Shown here in pieces: positions 46,933-58,927 of a stretch of DNA of 64,000 bases (position 1 is its first letter; each line of letters opens with the position of its first letter). Source of the DNA: Neoscytalidium dimidiatum (taxonomy: Eukaryota > Ascomycota > Dothideomycetes > Botryosphaeriales > Botryosphaeriaceae); the NCBI GenBank assembly GCA_037367355.1, contig CM074705.1, positions 496,001-560,000 on the forward strand, in the 5' to 3' direction. A program made the position numbers and the translations under genes. Below the pieces are notes generated by a model. That model ran no database searches, was not told the DNA's origin, and saw only the letters and a list, made by a program, of their open reading frames with translations.

Positions 46933-47528
46933 TCTTTTCAGACCAAAGAAGGTGGGAAAATATACAGAACGAAAGATGCAATTGACCATGTCCCAATATC
47001 TTTTGTGGCAATATCAGTGTCTTTTAAAAACCTACATCCCGTCCTGAACACCCTTGCTTTTTTTATGATCTCATCCAAATTCGTACCTGCAGAGCACCGG
47101 GGGCCCCCGTGGGTGCATTGATTGGCCTTATCTCTCCGTACTGCAATCGAAGCGGAGGAAGTTTCTTGTAGGGGGCATGGTGGTCCGGCGCGGCAGTGGC
47201 TGAACGGCGCCACCGAGAGGGGCTTCGATAATAGAGCCACGAGGGCGCGCCGGGGAAGGCGATTTGGCGGAATGGCTTGGGAGCGGGCTTGGGCGGCGTT
47301 GGCGGTGGAAGCTGGTTGGTTGCTTTGCTGACCCTCGCTTAGAGTATAACTTATCTTTTGGCGCAGGCCGCAGGTGCGGGATACGAGGGGTTCGCGGAGA
47401 TATGAACGCGGCTTAAAATGTGGCTGACTCTTTGTTCTGGCCGAGGATTTTGAATGCCATCCGTGCGATTGAGGAGGGTAGGACAAACAAAGAGAACCAA
47501 AAAAAAAACAAAAATTTACTCGAGATAC
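46933..47528. other. Intergenic
   Basis: RNase T2 promoter side. An open minus-strand frame (46938-47552) has no domain and overlaps the tRNA, so it is not called. Confidence 0.4.
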
Positions 47529-47601
47529 TACGGCCAGGCGGGATCGAACCACCGACCTTCAGTGTGTAAGACTGACGCCATAACCACTAGGCCATGGCCG
47601 C
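47529..47601 (-). tRNA. tRNA-Val (anticodon UAC)
   Basis: 73 bases that fold as a cloverleaf on the minus strand. A 7-bp acceptor stem (GCGGCCA with TGGCCGT, first pair G-U) carries discriminator A, and the D stem is GCC/GGC. Anticodon stem TCAGT/ACTGA has loop CTTACAC, giving anticodon TAC. The T arm is GGTGG TTCGATC CCGCC. There is no intron and no encoded CCA. Confidence 0.93.
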
Positions 47602-48738
47602 AACATAGACATTCAGGCTGCCATGTTTGATTTCTATAGTGTTTTCTCAGTCACGTGGTACGCCAAAGAAGTTGAGGCAGGAGCCGAGGGCTCCCGGCTC
47701 GCTCCTCCATCTGTAAATCACAACGTCTGGCGAGCCCGAAGCCAGAGTACATGTAATCCTCAACCACATGCATCCTTTCTCCACTTCGTACCTCAGTTCG
47801 TCACGAAGTTACCTATTCCTTGCTCGACACCGGTGCTTCCAACTCCGCAGCCAATACGATGAGCGCCGCGCGCACTTGAGGAGGGCCGCTCATGCTGCTC
47901 GTACACTTCGGTCTACTGATATTTTGCCGGAAGATACACGGTTACTTAGCTTTTGACGGTATCATATTGACAAAGTTTGTGCGGTCTCCATGCTGCTGTA
48001 GTTTGCTGGTTTGTCGTTGAGATATCTGGTTTGATCGCACATCGCTTTTCTCGTCCTCCGCGGCTCGGATGTTGATACGCCACCCGTCCAACAGCGTTAC
48101 AGGGTGCCTTGATTCTTCTGTCGATCCAAGAATCATGTGCCCGAGATGTTGTCTCTTCTAATCATCAGTGGTCTGTGTCTGACCTACTCATTTCTTAGCA
48201 GGAGCGGCCATTGAGCACAAGGTGTGGAATAATAAGATAACCCAGCAAATGAGGTGCAACTGAGGCGCTAGTGACGGCACTTGGTGCAGAACGGTGCGTA
48301 CGGTTTTGGATTCGCGAGAAGAGTTATCAAAGCTGAGCCTCATCGTTTCTGTCATTAGCGTGTTTGCTCACCTTCCTGCAGTATCTGTCAGTGCAAGGTG
48401 ATTCGTCTTCATCAAGTCAAGACTCTTGCACAAACGACGATCCAGAGACGAAGATGGGTCTAGTGGCCAGTTGAAGATTGAGAGCGCAAGATCTTGTGGG
48501 GGTGAATGTCACCGTGGCAGTGTTGACTGGGTAACGGGCCACATCACAGCTGGTGGTAATGGTGGCGGAGAAAAGGCCAGGCCAAAGTCGTCCACCAACT
48601 AGTCTTTTGTCTCCCATAAACTTCTTCCGGTACCTCTCTGTATTCTCCGCCCACTTCTCCCCTCCACTCGCCATCCTGCTTTCCTCTGCCGCGCACCAAC
48701 TCGCTTCCCAGATCTTCACCAGCTACACACGTTCCGCC
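47602..48738. other. Intergenic, about 1.1 kb
   Basis: Nothing recognised apart from the 5' flank of the next gene. Confidence 0.4.
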
Positions 48739-50979
48739 ATGGCGGCAAGCGTGTCTGAATCTCCCATTAGGAAACTGGAAAAGGACCACTTCATATCTCC
48801 CATCAGGACCCCAAGGCGTGTCGACTCACTCCAATTCTTCCACGCACGGCCTTCGCACCCGTTCGGCCTGCCCAAAGACGGCTACCTCTGTCTATGGACT
48901 GTGGAGCGCGTTGTGTCTTTCCTTATAAGCATCCTCTTCGCTGGCTTCCAGTTGCAAGTAATTAGTAAGTCGTTGACCTTACTCGTAAGTTGCGCAAGAC
49001 CGTTAATAATTTCCCAGTCTGCGCCCTTTCCGCCGTACTTCTAGACCGCAAGCCGGTAACCCACCGAGGTCATGCCGTTCAAGTCCACCTCGAGTACATT
49101 TGCGCGGCTGTTCCCTTCGTATTTGCTGCTATCGCGGGACGATTTTTCCGCGCCCTTGCCCTCTATCGATCCCAGAAGGGCGTCACTTTGGGTGTATGTT
49201 CAATGTCTCCTCAAAATGGAGATCTCCGCTAATTGCTATTAGAGCCTGGAACGCTTCATCGGCTCGACATCCGTCTTCACTGCTATCGAAAGGCAGCTTC
49301 GACTCTGGCCCTTGAGCTGGACAGGGCTCCTCATAATTCTCTTCTGGTTTCTTTCACCGTTTGCGAGCCATGCCGCGCTCCGAATCCTCTCAATCGAGGT
49401 AGTGGCTTTCCATAAGCAGGCCACGACCAAATACCTTCCAATCATACATGCCGCCCAGAACAACCTTCAGGCTGCCAACGACCGCTCGATGCCGTTGCTG
49501 AGGCGTCTGCTATCTTACGGAATCTTTTTCAACATCGCATTGCTTACTCAGTGGACCGCCCACCTGCCCACAGACTACAATGGCTATGTCAAAATTCCCT
49601 CTGCCCATTCCCTGATCTCGGCTGCGGAGTCCTACCATACCGGGTGGAGGGAGGTCGATCACAGCAAGCCTGTACTGTACTCTTCGCTTCACGGAATCCC
49701 GGTCGCTGGTCTCCATGATGCTGTGAATACCACATTTGAACTCGCGTCACGGCACTGGTCGGTCGATTGCTTCTCACTGGAACGTACAAGCATGAGCTAT
49801 GAGGATGTGCAAGCCGCACGTACATGGACTGGACCTTACCAGATCGACTTGGCATTGCCTACCAACGAAACGCGTCATCAGTCGGCTTGGCCGATCCGTT
49901 TCAGGTCGTTGAGGGGCGATTCAGTAACCGAAGGCTTCACCTCTCAGATGATGGGTAAGCCGGATGAAGGCAACTCGTATCCTCCCTTGCCCATCAATGA
50001 AATCCATTGCTCTATCGGAGCCCAGGACGTCGTGTCCAACGTCAGCTGCGTGGGGACCGCCTGCGAAGTCAACGCCATGTACCTGCTGAACGAAGTCCTG
50101 CACACTCCCAAGCCGGCCGAATACCCCGCCTACCCGAACCACCCAGACGACAGCGAGTACGCCTCCTCGCTGGGCTCGAAGGACGTCTGGAACCCGGCCT
50201 TCTGGGACGACGACGGCCACGACGACTACCCGTACCCGTCGGACCCGCTCACCCAACTCGCCGTGGCAGGCACGCCGGTCATGGGCCTGCGCATGGCGCT
50301 CAACACGCTCCCGCTCGCCGCCACCATGACCGAGGAGCACTTCAACCAGCTCGAGCAAGCGCGCAACATCACCCCGGTCTACGCGCGCTACCTGCACGGC
50401 GTCGGCGCGACCGCGCCCGAGCTCTGGCTCGCGGCCGGCACGCTCGACGGCTACCTGTCGGCCCAGCACCTCCTCCCCTGGCCGGACTACCAGGGCGTGC
50501 GCGCCGCCGAGCTCGCGCCGCGCCTCGAGGCGCTCGTCAACACGTGGTGGCAGTCGTTCTTCATGCCCGCCTACCTCGCCGGCGACGACCAGGACCGCCC
50601 GCTCCTCGCCCCGACCGGCCGCCCCTCCGTCCCCTGGAACGTCAGCGCCGCCACGGCCACCGCCTTCGCCGAGCCCGTCTACGCGTGCAGCTGGCCGTGC
50701 GCGCTCGTGCTCGCCGCCGCCGCTTCGCTGCTGCTAGTCGCGGCCGGCTTGACCGTCGTCTTGGACGGCTTGACCGTCGCGCCCGACGTGTTTGGCTTCG
50801 CGTCCGGCGCGACGCGGGATAACACGTATATGCCGGACTACGCGGGCGGCTCGCACATGGGCGGGTTTTCAGCGCGCAAGGGCGCTGAAGGGGGTGAAGG
50901 TGAGGGAGGGCGTGGGTCATATCGCGCTCACGACGGATCTGGGCGAGCCGACGAGGCTGAGGAGGGGGAGGAAGTATGA
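48739..50979 (+). CDS. Fungal multi-pass membrane protein of unknown function
   Basis: Three exons, 48739-48964, 49018-49193 and 49243-50979, 712 residues. About five hydrophobic segments: VVSFLISILFAGFQLQVI, YICAAVPFVFAAIAG, SWTGLLIILFWFLSPFASHA, LLSYGIFFNIALLTQWTAHL, and a C-terminal CALVLAAAASLLLVAAGLTV. Between the fourth and fifth lies a large, probably lumenal or extracellular domain of roughly 440 residues with N-glycosylation sequons (NTT, NVS, NVS, NIT) and Cys. The cytosolic tail is Gly/Glu-rich. The architecture occurs in uncharacterised fungal surface proteins. Nucleotide composition changes sharply to GC-rich after about 50,050 without a frame break. Confidence 0.75.
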
Positions 50980-52716
50980 TTAGGTTGATGCAAAGGTGTG
51001 GTGGGGGAGAAGGTCTTTGGGGGCGTGAATTGGGATGGTGTGTTCGGATGGCGGGGGGGTAAGACCGTAAGCTTGGCGTTGAGAAGTGTATGGCTGGTGC
51101 GGTAGACGGGGCTTTTGTAGTTAAAACGGTCTTACTGTCCTCCTAACAGGTAATCATTGGATCATAGAGTGGAAGTGTTGTCTAGACATGCATCCACTTT
51201 ACCTATAACTTTCGGCTCTGTCTGCCCAGTGTGACAGAAAAGGCAGGTTAGCCTTTGACAATGCCATATATTCCTATCAAACCGCGGTAACCCTACCTGC
51301 AGATATGTTGCATGCTCATACTCGAGGCGTAGGTAAATACGTTCAGTGCGTGTCAATGAACCATTACTATATCCTACTTGGGGCCCAACCACGCCCGGAA
51401 CCGTGTCTGTGATAGTACTGCATTTATAGAGGCGAGCAAGTACACGGACAGAGTTGGCCCAGCCACCCAAATGCGAATTTCCTTGGCGAATTTTCGGGCT
51501 TATGACCACGTCCCGCCGTTCTGTATACGGTCAGCTTGTGCATCTAGCATGAGTAGCACGTGCGCTCGCCTGAGCGTAAGCTTTTCGCCCGATGTCGCCG
51601 TCTTCGTTGTTTCCATACGCGTCACACTTGCCCCACGTGCTCCTCCGTAAGCCCCTACGTCCTATCTCTGGAGGTTTACTTCTTCCATAGTGGCTGCTGC
51701 TTTCTCGGATCTATGCTTTCGCTCTAGTAAGGCGGGCCATCAAGAGCTCGTCTGCGGTACGAGTTCACTTTACCAGGTTAGATTTTCACTTGCGACTCGT
51801 GTTTTGCTGCGGGGAAATAATAGTGCTGTCTTATGTTGCGAGGCCAACATTATTCTCAGAAGCACAACTTATATTGTGCAGAATTTGTAATGATGAGCTG
51901 CACCAGTTCAACTAGCTGCATCATTTTGGCACAATAGCGACAAGTACTTTCGTTTGATGCAAATAATAAGCGTACAATGCATTACGATGTTGCTCGCTGA
52001 TTTCTCCGCCATCTAGAAAGAAAATAATGCGGTGAGTCCGATTTTCAGTTCGGACTAAGGTTAATAATGTCCGGGTCTACTTCATAGTAGGGTCTCTAGA
52101 ATAAAGGATTTAGGGGTCCGTGAATACCACATAGTAACGCACCCTGTCGAGTGTCCGCCGTGTTGAATGATATGAAATAATAAATTTACAAGGTAGTCAT
52201 TCAATGATAGACAGCTCCACGTAACCGTTTCATTCCTCTGCCTGACCCCTCGTCATAAATCTGACCCTAATGTGGCAGCGGTGGCCCTCCAAACTCGCTC
52301 CGGTTTCTCGCTGATCTTAGATTGGGCTAGCACTACACGCTCGATATCATACGAGCATTACAACGAGGTGGTTTCAAGAAAAACAGTAGGGAGATGCGCT
52401 AAATTATGTGACTCTTCCTCAAATGTATGGGGTGATCTTCCATCATCTTTAAGACCCAAACAACAGGAACAGTCAGGCGCTAACGTAACTCACAACAATA
52501 TAAATTTATAATGGCAACCGTATTCATCCACGTGCGGTGGACAGCTACTTCACTTAAGGTTTTCAAGGCACCATTACTGCCTCGTCTCGTTATATTCCTA
52601 TTGAGGTGACGGTTGATCCGAGAATTTGATAACTTAGCCCTGATGCCACTGCAAGGTCCTTTTTGATTTTTTGCATTATCTGGTTATCATCCAAGACTAA
52701 ATTATGTCACCCCACG
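50980..52716. other. Long intergenic region, about 1.7 kb
   Basis: No gene supported. Several short frames on the plus strand (51378-51650, 52272-52511) show no domain or signal. Confidence 0.4.
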
Positions 52717-53511
52717 CTATTTTCGCTGAATCAGCCTGGGCCGCCTCCCAAAAAGTTTGCACGCGAACAAAGTTTGCGAGAACTTTCCCGCGAAAAAACC
52801 CGCCGCAGCCATGATGAGTGCCTGAATAAGGCCGTTCGAAAACCTCATCGGACACCCCATGCGACTTCGTGTCAAGACCCAGCCAGTATTCACCTCTTTC
52901 TCCACATCTTCCGGATTAGGCTCGACAATGACTTGCTGGATCGTGCAGTGTGCATCACCACAGACATCCGTCAGGGATTCGGGTGGCACAACAGCCGATT
53001 GCACGTCGGAACGCGCAAGCACTTCTCCGTCCCTATCCAACGCTTCCACGATACCAGCGGAAACATGCTCTGGGCTCTCAAAATGCGTCTCAAATCCAGC
53101 CTTCTCCACCTTGCCCAGCAATCTCACCTCTTTCCGACTCCCACCGCGCCCTTCCACCGCATATACCGCCCACTCAACAACCTCCGTAGCCCCATTCCAA
53201 CTGACATAAAAGTGCGTCCGCGCCGTCTCGTTCCGCGCGTACAGATACACGTCCGGCACTGTATCCGGCGCCCCCTTCCACAGGTGCTTCTCCACGCGGT
53301 AGACATGCGCCCTCTCATCCGCAAACGCAACATCCGCAACGCGCTGCCCCGCCGGCGTGAACTCGCTGAACTCGGCAACGCCGCCCCAGCTGACGAACAT
53401 GTGCCCGTTCGGCAGCGTCTGCACGGTGCCCTGGTGCCGCGCGAGGCCGCCGCGCGCCGGGAAGCGCTCCTCGACGAGCCGGGCGGCCGTCGGGACCGCC
53501 GGGGCAGCTGG

Positions 53512-53546
<35 letters not shown>

Positions 53547-54738
53547 GCTCGACAACCATGGCCGACGAAATGTCGCGCGTCCGCACCATCCCGTTCCACG
53601 CGTTGTTCAGGAACGAGATGCGCGTCGTCTTCGCGCGGCCGTCTTCCGACAGGATGCGCGCGTCGTGCTGGGCCGAGAAGGTGAAGTTGCTGGCGCGCAT
53701 GGTGGTGGTGGCGGTGGTGGTTCCGGTCGAGAAGTTGTGGCCGGGCATGCGCCATCGGATTGAGCCGTCGTGGGCCGAAATCCGGTAGATGGTGTCGGTG
53801 TGCCGCGCGGAGACGAGGTAATCGCCGTTCGAGAATTTGTCGACGGAGTTCATGTGACTGGGGGTGTTGGAGTGGGGGCTGTTAGGGGTGCTGACGTTTT
53901 GGGTTGGATTGGGATGTGGACTTACAAGTAATCGAACGCAACGAATGAGGAGCGGCCGGCCCCTGCACTGGCTACCGGTGGGATGACGCTTTCATTCAGA
54001 CTGACGTGGTCCCGGGCTCTCCACTCGAATAGGATTTCGCCGCTTCTCGGGTCGATTTCTTGGAAGATGCTGTCAAGGATCCAGCCGAGTCCCTGCGATA
54101 TACCGACTGTTGAGAGGTCACCCTGGACTGGTTGAAACTTGATCACGATAGCTTTTTTTCCACCGTCTAGTAGGACGAACTCGTGGAAGGTTATCGCGGC
54201 TTCTGGAGTCTCGGGCTCGATCGTGTTGAGTGTCCGGTACGAGTCGTCCATGAGGACAACCTGTCCTCGGCCACGGCCCCTCTCGGATTTGCCACGGAAG
54301 ACGGAGAGAATCTGGGATCCATCTGCAAGTTCATGACGTTTCATATTGAAGTATCCCATATCCGCGAGGTCAAGGCGGTAGCCAGACCACACCAAATGCT
54401 ATGCTTCTGGGTCAGCGACTCATACTTCTTGCTTGCGTGTTCTCGGCCAAAACCTACGCCCTTAGTGTCAAATATGTATGGTGCATTCTGGCATGCTCCT
54501 CCCCATGTCGAGAACAGCCAGTAGTAATTCGCATGGTCTTTCACCTCGTTCAGCCGGATATCCAGCCGTGGAACGAATAAGTCCGGCCGCTGCTCGCAGG
54601 TTAGTCAGTGTGGTTGTCATGCTCAAAGGGCAAGGGGGCCCTTACCGACAGGAAAGACACGCAATCGGTATTCGCAGGCGTTGCCGACGCCTCCACTGTG
54701 ACCAAGCGCAGTGAGAAGAGCAAAGAAAGCACCCACAT
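52717..54738 (-). CDS. Arylsulfotransferase-like (ASST/Arylsulfotran_2) protein
   Basis: Four exons on the minus strand: 54738-54646, 54589-54458, 54398-53926 and 53857-52717, giving 612 residues. The start MWVLSLLFSLRLVTVEASA is a signal peptide. The fungal ASST pattern follows: RPDLFVPRLDI, NAPYIFDTKG, HLVWSGYRLD, ITFHEFVLLDGG, EILFEWRARDHVSL, then NSVDKFSNGDYLVSARHTDT with IYRISAHDGSIRW, the beta-propeller core. A C-terminal hydrophobic stretch (LIQALIMAAAGFFAGKF) may anchor it. Bacterial members move sulfate between phenols; the activity of fungal ones is not settled. An Asp run (10 residues) interrupts the propeller at a GAC microsatellite. Confidence 0.82.
53512..53544. repeat. (GTC)n/(GAC)n microsatellite in the ASST-like gene
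   Basis: About 10 triplets encoding poly-Asp on the minus strand. It is the same kind of triplet run as in the P5CR gene. Confidence 0.9.
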
Positions 54739-55247
54739 GTCGGAAATTTGCGGTCTCGGTTTTCTACAACCTTTCACGGATCATAAATGACTGCGTGCTG
54801 GACATGCGTGCTGGACAGTTCGGAAGCATGATCCGAAAGTATGTCTCAAAAACGGCAATTTTTGCGCGTCGATTTGCTTCATTTGCCGACTCGGTCGCCA
54901 CTTGCATACCACAACATAGCTTATTTTGGCGTCATATGTGAGGGGCCGGAAAGATTAAATGCTAAAAAGGCCGAACTTGGTCATTTTCACTGCATCAGCG
55001 CCATTCAACTCCCGACTACTGAATCAGTGTGGATCACAGGTTGCTCCTACCCGATGTCGAGACTCAATTGATTATATGATCGATTCCTCGGCAGGAGCAT
55101 TCTGCACTCATATCCCCTCATGTCCACTTCGTATTAAAGAGTTTTTTCAGTCGGGCACCGTTGCTCTTCGTCAAGGCGTCTAAGTCCATCCACAACACTT
55201 CGACTTGAACACTCAAAGAATTCGTTACTCCGAGGCCTGAAAGTACC
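54739..55247. other. Intergenic
   Basis: Divergent promoter region between the ASST-like gene and a small secreted protein gene. Nothing else recognised. Confidence 0.4.
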
Positions 55248-55550
55248 ATGCGTATCCTCAAAACCGCAGCATCCACCCTCCTATTCCTCATGGGCTCCGT
55301 CATCGCCGCTCCCGTACCGGCAGGCACAGATGGAGTAGCGGTGCACCCATCGGGCAGCAACTCCCCGGACTATATCTACACTCAGGGCGGCAAGAAGTCC
55401 AACATAAAGGATTTTGAGAACCTCGATGAGGTAGAGAAGAAGAAGCTTCTCGGCACCCTTTCAGACATAGACGAGCTCAGCTCAGGAACAATCGAGCGGA
55501 GGATCCCGCATGTGGATGTCATTGATGCACCCGGTGGGCCGAGGACGTGA
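55248..55550 (+). CDS. Small secreted protein, propeptide-like
   Basis: 100 residues, one exon, ATG at 55248. A signal peptide (MRILKTAASTLLFLMGSVIA) ends at AAPVP, a common fungal signal-peptidase context. The mature part is short, polar and without Cys, with an acidic and lysine-rich middle (IKDFENLDEVEKKKLLGTL) and a dibasic RR near the end that could be a Kex2 site. No family is recognised. It could be a secreted effector, a pheromone-like precursor or a cell-wall peptide. Confidence 0.55.
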   Translation: MRILKTAASTLLFLMGSVIAAPVPAGTDGVAVHPSGSNSPDYIYTQGGKKSNIKDFENLDEVEKKKLLGTLSDIDELSSGTIERRIPHVDVIDAPGGPRT

Positions 55551-58471
55551 GTGGGGTCGAGGTGAGTTTCACCGGACGATCCGGGAGTTCACGGGTAACT
55601 TTCGTCATTGATTTCAATAGGTCGTCCGACATCAAGAGAATGCGCGTCTCCATACCATTATGAATTACTTTCTGTCTGGAGGCACGTTGTGTTAGTTCAT
55701 GAGTGAACCTGGTCACTCCACGGGTCGGATGGCTTTGACTACGCTCTTGTGGCCAGACGATTTTGTGTAAATGTTGATGGTCCTTGAATCGTGTTCTCTT
55801 ACATGTTATCGCGTTTGAGGAACATCGTCTAAAAGACCGAGGCAGCCAGATTCCGGACTCTTCGGTACGTTAAATGAAAGAATAAAGCAGATTCATCCGG
55901 CCAAACCCGCACTTCTGATGAACTTACATTCCTGAATGGTACTGCTCAAACCCATCAGCTGATTTCATTCCTCGATGTCTGACTCAGCTGCTCAGCGGCC
56001 ACGGAATAAAAATTGCGGTCAGAACCATGCCTCCGCAGACCGAACGGAGAAATGTCTCGCCGATCACTGGGTATAGATACAGCCCTGAGTAAGCAAGTCA
56101 TTTCAGGGTGAGAATTTTAGTTCCACTCAACAGAGATCTAAAACTGGATAGGCCCAGGAGAAGGCAACACCTTTCCGCTAAAAGCCCGAATGACTATCAA
56201 AAAATAATTCGGTTGGCCAATTCTCTTGCTTATCAATAATATAGAATTTAGGTGTGTTACAATGTATTTTGGTAATGACGGATTTCATGATGACCACAAG
56301 TTGGCGTTTTCCGGGCGTTCACCCTTCTGTGTTTTCAGGAAACAGCATTTAAACTACGGGTGCAAATTCTGTACGTACTTCTAGTTAGGAATGAGTACTG
56401 CGGTACTTCTCCAAATTAGTACTCTAGCCAGCTCCCTTCCCACTCTGAAATTATTCCCGGGGGGCCCCCGGGGGGGATGGGGGGGGAGGATGAAGGACTA
56501 ATCTCGTAACCTTAAACTTCTGAAAAACTCTATTTTCAGTATGTAGACCTTCGAAAGACAGAATCATAATACATGTTCCTACATTGCCAAAGGCTGCACC
56601 TGTCAGTTTGTGGAATTCACCGACAATGGTTCTGATATCATCCACGTGACAGTTATCTACTTCCCTCCAACATAGAGAAAGCTATAAATGTCCGAGAATC
56701 AAGAATAATCCAATTGTAGAGGTTGGTGAGGGAGAACGTTCACTATGAGTGAATGGATCTACCCCTAGTTCGACGGAGGTGCGAGATTGATTTGGGTAAT
56801 TTGTCCTGTGGGCGGCTATTCCCGCATCGGCCTAAACGCTTTTGGGAAATGCCGCAGTTCAGCATTTCCTTGTAACGAAAATGGAGAGCTTCAATACTTG
56901 TAGCTGAGCATAGAATTATAACGTGCGGATATGATAATTGAGTCTTGTGTCGTATGAAATACAGCACGCATTCGTTAACTGCGCGCACCATGTCGAAGGC
57001 ACTCGCACATCTAAGGAAATACTAGAATAACTTGCATTGTCAATTTTAACAGGACGGTGCAGATCCGTGGAATGTTCTATGCAAAGCTTGTCCACGAACT
57101 CAAAGGTACCGAGATATGCTTCACGGGTCTTACAATCAGCGGTGTCGCACTTCAGTTTCTCTCATGCTGCACGTGTGAATACACAAGGTCTCACCGTGCC
57201 TTTTTAATACAGCTCTCAGTACTCTATCGAGTCCTGTCGTTAGCTTCGCATGCATGTCACCCCTCTTCAAAAGCTGTTTGGGTCACTAACAGCACTTTTG
57301 GAGATGGAACAGCGACTGATCATTCGTTTACTCGTCTGCCTGCACGTTGTACGGTGACTTTCCGTTTGGGACTCGAACGCTTGAAAAGCTATTATAGGAT
57401 TTATCAGCACTTGATAGTGCCGAAAATCACCATCATCAATTTAATATAAGGAGTCACCACGGCAGATGATGGTGACTTGCCCATCACATGGCTCTCCTCA
57501 GGAGAAAAAGAAGTGCCCGTTGCAACGCTATGCCGCAGGAGAAGTCACACGTGTTGGTGATTAGTTGATTATGTACTGAAATGCACAGATCGCAAGTCTC
57601 GTAGCTACATATCTAATGTAGTAATTAACCAAGAATTCAGTCATCGAAGGACGGCAGACTGCCCATGTACAACAAAGCCGATGAGATGGTTGAGGTATGC
57701 ACTAAGACAAAATATATCAGGGTCAGCCGCACATGCACAGCCGGACAGGTGCTTTGGCATCTGGCGTTCCACCCGCTGCTGATACCGACTATCAACCGCG
57801 TGCATTTACCAGCGTTACAGCCGTAGAATACCCTTATAAACTGTCACCTACTCATATCATGACGCATTTTCACTAATCGGAGTGCCTTGATTACGGCAGG
57901 TAGTAGAGTAAAACGATGACTAGGAAGCTTGCTACTCGTCCTGATTTCCTTCGGCAAGGCTTCATATTCTACCGGGCCAGGTCAGCGGCTACTCAACGGG
58001 CACACGTTGAAGCATATCTACTCGAAACTGTGCAGAGTCTCGGCGATATCTGGAAATGATGAAAAGAACGAGGGCAGCGTAACAACGGGTCTCGCTATCC
58101 ACTCTTGGTGCCAGTCGGCTAATATGGCGTCATGGTAGAACGAACAGTAGGCCGAAACCGAAGGGAATGAAGAAGTGGATCTGAGGAAACACGAAGCGGA
58201 AAGGAAGCAGAGCTTCTCAGCCGCGAAGTTGGAGCGCCTTCTCCTTCTTGCAGAAGCCGAGCACAGCACAGCGATGAACATAAAGCGATAAAGCGTCGAT
58301 CACAGTTGCACTTTATTAAAAAAAAAAAAAAAAAAAAAGCAGCAGCTCTTGCGGAGAAATCATTAAGATTACGCATTAATAATGATTGGCCACAATCTCT
58401 CCTCCGCTAACCAATACAGGGCCCCCCGCCCCTTCAATCCTCCCTCATCATCCCATCATCATCATCATCAT
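55551..58471. other. Long intergenic region, about 2.9 kb
   Basis: No gene supported. It contains a G/C homopolymer block at about 56457-56490 (runs of G, C and G) and an A run at 58318-58338. A CAT microsatellite at about 58454-58471 abuts the stop of the next gene. Confidence 0.4.
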
Positions 58472-58927
58472 CTAAGCAGGCAGAGCCTGGGGCGCATAGC
58501 TCTGGTCAGGCTTGACCGCCTGGCCGTTGACCAGCTGCTTGTCCGTGTAGGCGGGATACACGATCTGCTTGCCGTCGGTGACGGCGAGGGTGGTGAAGCC
58601 GTTGCCCTCGCCGAACTGGCCGCTCCAGCCGCTCGAGATGGTGTAGGGCCCACAGGCGACCGAGTTGTACGACTGGCGGCTGGCCGGGTTGCCGGTCACG
58701 TCGTAGGCGCACTGCTGCACGGCGGAGCCGTCGTTCCTGTTGACGCCGAACGAGATGTGGCACGAGGTGTCGGCCTGGTTGCACGAGCGCGTGAAGGACG
58801 TGATGGTCCAGGAGGAGGCCACGGCCGTCATCAGCTTGGCCTCGAGGTTGTTGGCGTCGACCGGGGCGGCCAGGGCGGTCGAGGAGAAGGCGGCGAGGGC
58901 GCCGAGGAAGAGGGTGGTGAATTGCAT
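58472..58927 (-). CDS. Small secreted protein, 151 residues, four Cys
   Basis: Single exon, ATG at 58927-58925. Signal peptide MQFTTLFLGALAAFSSTALA, then APVDANN. The mature domain of about 130 residues begins SSWTITSFTRSCNQADTSC and continues with ISFGVNRNDGSAVQQCAYDV, ACGPYTISSGWSGQFGEGNG and IVYPAYTDKQLV. Cys are paired (two close together, two further on). This is a conserved small secreted protein family of filamentous ascomycetes, all-beta in look; some relatives are, as I recall, labelled hypersensitive-response inducers, which I cannot verify. Strong codon bias suggests high expression. Confidence 0.75.
   Translation of the reverse strand: MQFTTLFLGALAAFSSTALAAPVDANNLEAKLMTAVASSWTITSFTRSCNQADTSCHISFGVNRNDGSAVQQCAYDVTGNPASRQSYNSVACGPYTISSGWSGQFGEGNGFTTLAVTDGKQIVYPAYTDKQLVNGQAVKPDQSYAPQALPA

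Noticed and set aside
46938..47552. 204-codon minus-strand frame
   Set aside because: Overlaps a well-formed tRNA, has no domain and no signal.
57057..57449. 130-codon plus-strand frame
   Set aside because: No recognisable domain, no codon bias and no splice or signal evidence.
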